A model generated the notes under the pieces. That model was given only the letters and a program-made list of their open reading frames with translations. It was not told the DNA's origin and searched no databases. A DNA stretch of 5,051 nucleotides from JAVBNC01 sp031551765. Its GTDB lineage: Bacteria > Desulfobacterota > Desulfovibrionia > Desulfovibrionales > Desulfovibrionaceae. The DNA lies in assembly GCA_031551765.1 (NCBI GenBank), contig JAVBNC010000041.1, positions 1 to 5,051 on the forward strand, written 5' to 3'. Numbering within the stretch: position 1 is the stretch's first letter; each line of letters opens with the position of its first letter. Shown here piece by piece: positions 1 to 5,051 of the stretch. A program made the position numbers and the translations under genes.

Positions 1-46
1 GCCGCCTTCCGGCATTTCCGGTGCGCGGCCGCTGCTACCGGCTTTC

Positions 47-1942
47 GTGTCCAGGTCCCCGTCCCACACCCCACCCGGTTTTGACTGCATCGTCGTCGGC
101 GGCGGCCACGCCGGGGCGGACGCCGCCCTGGCCGCCGCCAGGCTCGGTTGCGCCACCCTGCTCGTCACCAGCAACATGGACCATGTGGGCCAGCTTTCCT
201 GTAACCCGGCCGTGGGCGGTCTGGCCAAGGGCCACATGGTGCGCGAACTGGACGCCCTGGGCGGCATGATGGGCCTGTGGGCGGACGAGGCGGCCATCCA
301 GTTCCGCATGCTCAACGCTGCCAAGGGCCCGGCCGTGCGCGCCCCCAGGGCGCAAGTGGACCGCGAGCGCTACCGCGCCGCCGTGCAGCGCGACATCTTC
401 GCCCACCCCAAGCTTGAAGTGCGCCAGGACATGGTCAGCGCCCTCTTGGTGGAAGAAGGCCGCGTCGCGGGCGTGCGCACGGCCCTGGGCCAGGAATTCA
501 AGGCCAAAACCGTGTGCCTGACCAGCGGCACTTTTTTGAACGGCATGCTGCACCTGGGCGAAAACGCCTTTCCCGGAGGCCGCCTGGGCGACGAGCCCGC
601 CGCCGCCCTGTCCGAATCTTTGCGCGCCCGCGGTCTGCGTTTGCGGCGCTTCATGACCTGCACCCCGCCGCGCGTGCTGGCCGGGAGCATCGACTTTTCC
701 GCCCTGGAAGAGCAGCCCGGCGACCCGCTCCCCCAGGGTTTCAGCTTTCGCGGCCCCGGCGTCGCGCTGCCGCAGCTTTCCTGCTACCTGACCTGGACCA
801 CGCCCGCCACCCACGCCATTATCAGCGCGGCCCTTTCCCGCTCGCCCATGTACAACGGCGCCATTCCCGGCCCCGGGCCGCGCTACTGCCCGTCCATTGA
901 GGACAAGATCGCCCGCTTCCCGGAAAAGGACCGCCACCAGATTTTCGTGGAGCCGGAAGGCCTGAACGCGCCGCTATGGTACGTGAACAACATCCCCACC
1001 GGCCTGCCCCTGGACGTGCAGCAGGCGGTGCTCAACTCCGTTTCCGGCCTGGAGCGCGCCGTCATCAGCCGCCCCGGCTACGCCATTGAATACGACGCCG
1101 CCGACCCCACCCAACTCACGCCCGGCCTGGAAAGCAAAATCCTGCCCGGCCTGTGGCTGGCGGGCCAGGTCAACGGCACCTCCGGCTACGAGGAAGCCGC
1201 CGCCCAGGGCCTTATCGCGGGCGTCAACATGACCCGCGCCCTGCGTGGCAAAGCCCCGCTCGTCCTTGGCCGCGAAAGCGCCCATATCGGCGTGATGATC
1301 GACGACCTGGTGACTAAGGGCTCGGACGAGCCCTACCGCATGTTCACCTCGCGTTCCGAACACCGCCTGCTCCTGCGCGAAGGCAACGCGGACCTGCGTC
1401 TCACCCCACTGGGCCGCGAGATCGGCCTGGTGGACGACGTCCACTGGCAACTCTTCTGCGCCAAAAAAGACGCCCTGGACAGTCTGCTGCACGAGCTGCA
1501 CGCCCGCCGCCTCAGCCCGGACGCCGCCACGCGCGAGCGTTTCGCGGAGTTGAACGAAAGTCCGCCCAACAAAAACCAGGCCCTGGCCGAGCTGCTGCGC
1601 CGCCCCGGTTTCGACTGCGCCAAGCTGGCCGTTTTCTGGCCCGAAATTCTGGAATTCCCCGAAGCCGTGCGCGTGGAGGCAGAAACCACCCTGCGCTACG
1701 AAGGCTACCTCGCCCGGCAGCGGGAGCTGGCCGCCAAAAGCGCCTATCTGGAGGCCGTGGAGCTTCCCCTGGACCTCGACTACGCCGCCGTGGCCGGTCT
1801 GACCAGCGAGGCCGTGCAGCGCCTCAGCTCCATCCGTCCCCGTACCCTGGGCCAGGCCGGACGCATGCAGGGCATCACCCCCGCCGCTCTGGCCTGCCTG
1901 AATATTCACCTGCGCAAGATTCGGGGCGGCGTGCGCGGCTGA
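47..1942 (+). CDS. mnmG: tRNA uridine-5-carboxymethylaminomethyl modification enzyme MnmG (GidA)
   Basis: This is the FAD-dependent partner of MnmE. In the known family the MnmE-MnmG complex installs the carboxymethylaminomethyl group at C5 of wobble uridine 34 in certain tRNAs, using methylenetetrahydrofolate, glycine or ammonium, and NADH, in the cytoplasm. The 631-residue product matches the usual length (about 630). Visible landmarks are the FAD-binding GGGHAG at residues 18-23, SCNPAVGG with catalytic-type Cys52, GPRYCPSIEDK with the second conserved Cys281, GQVNGTSGYEEAAAQG at 373-388, EPYRMFTSR from 428, and the C-terminal RYEGYLARQ at 550-558. The start is GTG at 47, the only ATG, GTG or TTG in frame between the window edge and the FAD motif; it leaves 11 residues before the first beta strand. 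No clear ribosome binding site precedes it and the frame stays open to base 2, so an earlier start outside the window is possible. One oddity is that the usual KTGTPPR motif reads MTCTPPR (Met203, Cys205). Confidence 0.97.
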   Translation: MSRSPSHTPPGFDCIVVGGGHAGADAALAAARLGCATLLVTSNMDHVGQLSCNPAVGGLAKGHMVRELDALGGMMGLWADEAAIQFRMLNAAKGPAVRAPRAQVDRERYRAAVQRDIFAHPKLEVRQDMVSALLVEEGRVAGVRTALGQEFKAKTVCLTSGTFLNGMLHLGENAFPGGRLGDEPAAALSESLRARGLRLRRFMTCTPPRVLAGSIDFSALEEQPGDPLPQGFSFRGPGVALPQLSCYLTWTTPATHAIISAALSRSPMYNGAIPGPGPRYCPSIEDKIARFPEKDRHQIFVEPEGLNAPLWYVNNIPTGLPLDVQQAVLNSVSGLERAVISRPGYAIEYDAADPTQLTPGLESKILPGLWLAGQVNGTSGYEEAAAQGLIAGVNMTRALRGKAPLVLGRESAHIGVMIDDLVTKGSDEPYRMFTSRSEHRLLLREGNADLRLTPLGREIGLVDDVHWQLFCAKKDALDSLLHELHARRLSPDAATRERFAELNESPPNKNQALAELLRRPGFDCAKLAVFWPEILEFPEAVRVEAETTLRYEGYLARQRELAAKSAYLEAVELPLDLDYAAVAGLTSEAVQRLSSIRPRTLGQAGRMQGITPAALACLNIHLRKIRGGVRG

Positions 1943-1997
1943 CACCCGGAGGAGGAAAAACCCCCTTTTCCCCTAAAAACTTTATCAGGGTTTCATC

Positions 1998-2029
1998 AGC
2001 GCTTGCGCCGTTGCGGCTGTTGCGCTTTT
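1998..2029 (+). terminator. Possible Rho-independent terminator after mnmG
   Basis: Arms AGCGC (1998-2002) and GCGCT (2022-2026) pair, as do GCCG (2007-2010) and CGGC (2014-2017). The two stems are separated by a 4x4 internal loop, and the apical loop is TTG. A short run of four T's (2026-2029) follows. It lies 55 bases after the mnmG stop and 18 bases before the transporter start, so it would end the mnmG transcript and leave the transporter to its own promoter. The interrupted stem and short T run make this only moderately convincing. No persuasive -35/-10 pair was found in the gap. Confidence 0.4.
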
Positions 2030-2047
2030 CCCGTGCTTTGACCGGGT

Positions 2048-3250
2048 ATGGGGAACGTGGTACTTGCCCCGTCTATGATCTCCAGGGCGCGCTATATTCT
2101 GCTCAACGTGTACCACATCGGCATTGACGGGTTGTATGACTCCATGCCGCTGCTGCTGTCCTTTATCGCGATTGCTTTCGGCTGCGGGGAAAAGGAAGTA
2201 GGCCTCATCGTGTCGCTCGCCATGGCCTGCAACACCCTGACCGGCCTGTTCACCATTTCCTTTTCCCGGCGTCTGGGTTTCGCGGGCGCGGCCGGGCTGG
2301 TCATGGCGCTTTACGGCGCGGGCTTTTTCGCCGCCGCCTTTTCCCAGCATATCGTTTACGCGGGCCTGTGCTTTGTGGTCGCCTTGTCGGGCCACGGCAT
2401 TTTCCACAACATCGCCTTTTCCTACCTGACCCTGCACACGGAACGCCGCTCTCTGGGAAAAATGATGAGCGATTTTACCGCCATCGGGGATATCGGACGC
2501 ATACCGCTGGTCTCCCTGGCGGGTTTTGGCGCGGCCGTCACTATTCTGGGTTTCCAGGGCTGGCGCGTGGTCTGCATGGCTTACGGCGCGGCCGCTTTGG
2601 TGGCCGCCGTCTGCCTGGTGTTCGGCTCGTTCCGGGCGCAGGACAAGGAAGAAGAGGCGAAAGACGCGAAACCCAAGCGCCACCTCCCCTCTTTCGCCCT
2701 GCTGCGCGACCGGGAACTGGCCCTGTCCATGATTGCCAGCGTGCTCAACGCCTGGAGCAACGACAGAATATTCACCTTTCTGCCGCTGTTTCTGCTGGCC
2801 AGAGGCTTGGACCCCACAATTATCGGCACCTTCGCCTTCGGCTTTTCCGTGGGCTCGTTTCTGGGGAAAATGGCCTGCGGCCGCATGGTGGACCGCTTCG
2901 GCTCGCGCAAGGTATTCGTCTGGGCGGAGATAATATTGACCGTATTGCTGGCTGCCCTGCTGCTGAGCAAAAACCTGGCCCTGGTCATTGTGATTTCGCT
3001 GCTGCTGGGCATCGTCACCAGGGGCACCGTGCCCGTCATCCAGACCATTATCACGGAGCCGCTGCCGGACCCCCAACATTATGACGACGTGTTCTCCATC
3101 AACACCTTTCTGCGCGGCGTTACCAACATCCTCACCCCGCTGCTGTTCGGATTTATCGCCGACGCCTTCGGCATAGACTGGATTTACGCGCTGATGGCGG
3201 TGGTCGCCGCCGTGGCGGCCGTTCCGGTGCTGATGATGGGCAGGAAGTAA
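2048..3250 (+). CDS. Major facilitator superfamily transporter, possibly fosmidomycin-resistance (Fsr)-like
   Basis: This is a 400-residue inner-membrane secondary transporter of unknown substrate. The length and the run of about twelve hydrophobic segments fit a 12-helix MFS protein. The two halves are split by a charged cytoplasmic loop at about residues 196-222 (rich in Lys, Glu and Asp). The loop between helices 8 and 9 has the family signature GRMVDRFGSRK (278-288), and the helix 2-3 loop has the reduced form FSRRLG (72-77). In the first half, YHIGIDGLYDSMPLLL (22-37) and GHGIFHNIAF (115-124) recall the fosmidomycin-resistance branch, where a GxxxFHP-type motif is usual; this is a resemblance from memory, so the drug or substrate is not assigned. 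The start is uncertain: ATG at 2048 has no well-spaced ribosome binding site. In-frame GTG 2057 has GGGG three bases upstream, and ATG 2075 would also keep helix 1. A TGA at 2039-2041 excludes earlier starts. It lies downstream of mnmG in the same direction but behind a possible terminator. Confidence 0.92.
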   Translation: MGNVVLAPSMISRARYILLNVYHIGIDGLYDSMPLLLSFIAIAFGCGEKEVGLIVSLAMACNTLTGLFTISFSRRLGFAGAAGLVMALYGAGFFAAAFSQHIVYAGLCFVVALSGHGIFHNIAFSYLTLHTERRSLGKMMSDFTAIGDIGRIPLVSLAGFGAAVTILGFQGWRVVCMAYGAAALVAAVCLVFGSFRAQDKEEEAKDAKPKRHLPSFALLRDRELALSMIASVLNAWSNDRIFTFLPLFLLARGLDPTIIGTFAFGFSVGSFLGKMACGRMVDRFGSRKVFVWAEIILTVLLAALLLSKNLALVIVISLLLGIVTRGTVPVIQTIITEPLPDPQHYDDVFSINTFLRGVTNILTPLLFGFIADAFGIDWIYALMAVVAAVAAVPVLMMGRK

Positions 3251-3293
3251 GAGAAACTCCTGACGATTCCCGCGAACACCCCCTGAATGGGTT

Positions 3294-3313
3294 CCAAGGG
3301 GCGCGCCCCTTGG
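3294..3313. terminator. Perfect 20-base palindrome between convergent genes, candidate bidirectional terminator
   Basis: The half-site CCAAGGGGCG is followed directly by its exact reverse complement. A second small hairpin, GGGC-AGC-GCCC, sits at 3322-3332. The element lies 43 bases after the transporter stop and 52 bases after the glycosyltransferase stop, where a shared terminator is expected for convergent genes. Neither side has a T run, and a palindrome with no spacer must give up central pairs to form a loop, so it is not a textbook Rho-independent terminator. It could instead be one copy of a dispersed extragenic palindrome or a protein-binding site. The rest of the 115-base gap (3251-3365) holds nothing else I can identify. 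Confidence 0.42.
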
Positions 3314-3365
3314 CGTGTGCAGGGCAGCGCCCCGCTCTCGTCTAAGATGGCTTCGACAAATAAAT

Positions 3366-4793
3366 TTATCGCAAGATTGTTGCCAACTGCTCCGCCAGAC
3401 GCAGGACCTGCGCGTAAACGGGCTTGCCGTAGTTGCCGTTTTGCAGCAGCAACTGCGTATAGCTGGTGAGGGGGCGGATAAAAACAGGGGCCTGCCGCCA
3501 GAAATCCAGGTCGTGCACCTGAGCTTGCGGGCCTTTGCGCATGCCTTGCGCGAGCTGGCGGCTTAAGGCTGCCAAGGCCTTGCCCAGTCGGGGGACCATG
3601 CGGGGAGACCCGGCGGCCAGTTCGCTCCAGGCCTCTTTGGCCGTCTCTTCCGGCATAAAACCCAGAGCGTGGCCGAAAAAGGCCTGCCAGAAAGCCCCCA
3701 GCAGGTCGCGGCCCGTCACTTGCCCTTCTTGCGCCCGCCGGTACGGAGTGAGCGTGTACAGCCCGAAAGCTCCCCGGTCTGTGCGCAGCAGTTCCTGGCC
3801 CGGCAAGTGCGCGCGGCCCAGATCCTCTTCTTTTCCGGTGACCAGCTGATGCACCAGGAAGGCCGTGCGCGAGGGGGAAAAACGCTCCCTGCACCACACA
3901 TCCGGATGGGTGCACTGCCAGCAGCCTACACAGCTCAGCTTGGCGCGCAGCACGTGGTGGCCAGGGGAAAACGGCCCTGTCTCCCAGGCGCTGACCGGGC
4001 CCATGGACAGGTTGAGCGTGGGTGTGCCGGTCCAGGCGGCCACGTGCATGGGGCCGGTGTCCGGGCTGACCATCAGGTCCAGCCCCATGATGAATTCCGC
4101 CAGCTCCTTTATGGAAAAACGGCCACACAGCGAAAGCGCCGGAGCTCCCAAAGCGCGTGAAATCGCCCCTCCCATGCCCTTTTCCGCCTCACCGCCCAGC
4201 AGCACGGGCCGGTGCCCGGCCTGGAGCAGACTGCGGGCCAGTTCTATCCAAAACTCCTCGCGCGGCCGCTTTTCCGCCTCGCTGGCGCCCAGGAACAATC
4301 CGATATGGGCGGAACCGGCCGCTCGCCCTACGCGGGGCAAGGGCCAGTCCGTGCGCAGCAGGCGGTGGGAGTCGATAAGGTCCAGCCCGTTGAGGTCCGC
4401 CCAGTGGAAGCGGTTGTGCCGGTTGTTGTGGGTGAGCGAGGCCCGGTACAGCTGCCAGGCCCCGGCCACGTGCACGGTTCCGGAAGCGTCGTCCCGGTAC
4501 GGGCCGAGCAGCAGTTCGGTACGCAGGGACCCGGCCAGGGCAAGAGTTTCCGGCCTGTGGCTGAGGTTGACGACGGCCCGGTACCGCCTGGTTTGTAATT
4601 CCTTGGCAGCGGAATACGGAAAATACACAGCCGTGGGCGAAAGCGGCATCAGCCCGGAGAAAAAGCGCTCCTCCCCCACCACCCACAAAGGATGGCCCGG
4701 AAAGACCACGGAGAGCCAACCCAGCAAGGGGTAGCTCATCACCAGGTCGCCCAGGCGCTGCATCTGAAGGATAAGGACAGGATCTTTGCTCAT
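3366..4793 (-). CDS. Glycosyltransferase family 9 protein (heptosyltransferase-like) with C-terminal extension
   Basis: The family transfers sugars, typically ADP-heptose, to lipopolysaccharide core at the cytoplasmic face of the inner membrane. The acceptor and sugar cannot be told from this sequence. The 475-residue product shows the GT9 two-domain layout. The N-terminal RLGDLVMSYPLL (13-24) carries Asp16, the counterpart of the catalytic-base Asp of WaaC. The linker and C-terminal Rossmann half begins near 163, with LFLGASEAEKRPREEFW (166-182), LLGGEAE (198-204) and LCGRFSIKELAEFI (222-235). The nucleotide-sugar signature SPDTGPMHVAAWTGTPTLNL (243-262) corresponds to the DSGxMHxAAA-GxP motif of WaaC/WaaF. 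A cysteine cluster follows: Cys288, Cys291, Cys294 and Cys301. Residues from about 320 to 475 extend past the usual length of about 350 and match nothing I recognise. The ATG at 4793 is chosen because it starts seven codons before the first beta strand; only a weak GAG-type ribosome binding site precedes it. It converges on the MFS gene. No signal peptide or membrane helix is seen. Confidence 0.92.
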   Translation of the reverse strand: MSKDPVLILQMQRLGDLVMSYPLLGWLSVVFPGHPLWVVGEERFFSGLMPLSPTAVYFPYSAAKELQTRRYRAVVNLSHRPETLALAGSLRTELLLGPYRDDASGTVHVAGAWQLYRASLTHNNRHNRFHWADLNGLDLIDSHRLLRTDWPLPRVGRAAGSAHIGLFLGASEAEKRPREEFWIELARSLLQAGHRPVLLGGEAEKGMGGAISRALGAPALSLCGRFSIKELAEFIMGLDLMVSPDTGPMHVAAWTGTPTLNLSMGPVSAWETGPFSPGHHVLRAKLSCVGCWQCTHPDVWCRERFSPSRTAFLVHQLVTGKEEDLGRAHLPGQELLRTDRGAFGLYTLTPYRRAQEGQVTGRDLLGAFWQAFFGHALGFMPEETAKEAWSELAAGSPRMVPRLGKALAALSRQLAQGMRKGPQAQVHDLDFWRQAPVFIRPLTSYTQLLLQNGNYGKPVYAQVLRLAEQLATILR

Positions 4794-4854
4794 AGCACTC
4801 GCGACATTCTCATACCAACTAACCCCGGTAAAGTTCTTTGGAAAGGGAATGGGC

Positions 4855-4904
4855 CGGGGGGAGGGGAAAATATTTGTTTGAAAAAAGATTTTGCCCGTCC
4901 CCCG
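4855..4904. terminator. Imperfect 17-bp hairpin, terminator-like element upstream of the glycosyltransferase gene
   Basis: Bases 4855-4871 and 4888-4904 pair over 17 positions with 14 Watson-Crick pairs, one G-T wobble and two mismatches, around a 16-base A/T-rich loop. The outer stem is G/C-only over most of its length and the inner stem is A/T-only, a layout I recall from intergenic terminator-like elements of Desulfovibrio-type genomes. It lies 61 bases upstream of the glycosyltransferase start. It could end a leftward transcript entering from the right: one minus-strand frame stops with TAG at 4909-4911, only four bases before the stem. It could also be a leader or attenuator of the glycosyltransferase gene. 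There is no clean T run after either arm, so its direction is unresolved. Confidence 0.45.
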
Positions 4905-4930
4905 ATTTCTAACGGGCCGTAAAACAGCAA

Positions 4931-5051
4931 CCGGAGCGCGGTGGTGACCCCGGCCGGCGACGTGAGTGGGTCGGCTCCTCCTCCGGCGGGCGACGGAGGC
5001 AGGGCGGCGGGGCCATCGGTCGTCGGGGGGCGTGGGGCGGCGACCCCGGCC
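4931..5051. other. Unresolved G/C-rich right-edge block (about 83% GC)
   Basis: By direct count 100 of the 121 bases are G or C, with the plus strand clearly G-rich, next to an A/T-richer stretch (4865-4930). No recognisable protein, RNA gene or motif was found. Several frames are open across the block, as expected at this GC content. One plus frame begins with GTG at 4941 or 4944 after a GGAG at 4933-4936 and reads an Ala/Gly/Pro-rich stretch to the edge. A minus frame is open from 5050 to a TGA at 4790-4792. The ten-base word GACCCCGGCC occurs at 4946-4955 and again at 5042-5051, and a 6-bp inverted repeat (CCTCCG/CGGAGG) sits at 4980-4985 and 4994-4999. It may be a Pro/Ala-rich coding end, a repeat array cut by the edge, or joined foreign sequence. 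Confidence 0.5.

Noticed and set aside
35..937. Minus-strand open frame of 300 codons opposite mnmG
   Set aside because: It lies wholly opposite a clearly conserved gene, is rich in Gly, Ala, His and Gln as expected from antisense reading of high-GC codons, and shows no domain.
974..1945. Minus-strand open frame of 323 codons opposite the 3' half of mnmG
   Set aside because: Antisense shadow of mnmG with low-complexity Gly/Ala/Gln composition and no recognisable motif.
1985..3079. Minus-strand open frame of 364 codons opposite the transporter
   Set aside because: The composition (Gln, His, Gly, Arg) is typical of antisense reading of membrane-protein codons. The plus-strand frame has the MFS signature and hydrophobic helices.
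3184..4128. Minus-strand open frame of 314 codons overlapping the glycosyltransferase in another frame and running past the palindrome into the transporter
   Set aside because: It overlaps the GT9 gene on the same strand in a different frame, crosses the convergent intergenic palindrome and has a Pro/Gly/Arg-rich composition without motifs.
3865..4734. Plus-strand open frame of 289 codons opposite the glycosyltransferase
   Set aside because: Antisense to a gene with a full set of GT9 motifs; Ser/Arg/Pro-rich with no domain.
4692..4922. Plus-strand open frame of 76 codons across the glycosyltransferase start and the hairpin
   Set aside because: No ribosome binding site or recognisable motif; it begins inside the antisense of a real gene and reads through the hairpin.
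4794..5051. In-frame upstream extension of the glycosyltransferase to the window edge
   Set aside because: The frame has no stop back to 5051 but also no ATG, GTG or TTG, the translation is Arg/Pro-rich, and the ATG at 4793 already gives the normal GT9 N-terminus.
4931..5051. Eukaryotic ribosomal DNA spacer contamination
   Set aside because: The G-rich composition invites the idea, but I could not match it to any rDNA segment I remember, so it is left as an unresolved block.
1..5051. CRISPR array, tRNA or rRNA gene, insertion sequence, phage or defence genes
   Set aside because: No regularly spaced repeats, cloverleaf or rRNA-like sequence, transposase motif or terminal inverted repeats flanking a gene were seen in reading both strands.

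Overview
The window is a high-GC bacterial chromosome fragment with three full-length protein genes and about 260 bases of unresolved sequence at the right end. Left to right it holds a tRNA-modification gene (mnmG, plus strand), a major facilitator superfamily (MFS) transporter (plus strand), and a family 9 (heptosyltransferase-like) glycosyltransferase (minus strand) that converges on the transporter.

The organism is most likely a Gram-negative proteobacterium-type bacterium. Three things suggest this: GC-rich codon third positions in all three genes, a GT9 glycosyltransferase of the kind that builds lipopolysaccharide, and a G/C-rich intergenic hairpin with A/T-rich inner arms at 4855-4904. 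That hairpin resembles terminator-like elements I recall from Desulfovibrio-type sulfate reducers. The assignment to Desulfovibrionaceae is an inference from style and memory, not a demonstrated match.

Region by region: 1-46 is the open left edge just before the mnmG GTG start. mnmG fills 47-1942. The 105-base gap at 1943-2047 has a Shine-Dalgarno-like stretch with no start codon near it and a hairpin followed by four T's, a possible mnmG terminator. The MFS gene fills 2048-3250. The 115-base convergent gap at 3251-3365 carries a perfect 20-base palindrome that is a candidate bidirectional terminator. The glycosyltransferase fills 4793 down to 3366. From 4794 to 5051 there is no recognised gene: it contains an imperfect 17-bp hairpin and then a block of about 83% GC reaching the window edge.

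The three genes do not form an obvious pathway. MnmG works on tRNA in the cytoplasm, the MFS protein in the inner membrane, and the glycosyltransferase on a cell-surface glycan. The intergenic hairpins suggest separate transcription units. I see no CRISPR array, transposase, RNA gene, phage gene or defence system. The observations most worth checking are two substitutions in a normally conserved MnmG motif, the long unassigned C-terminal extension of the glycosyltransferase, and the composition break at the right end, which may be a new gene or an assembly artefact.
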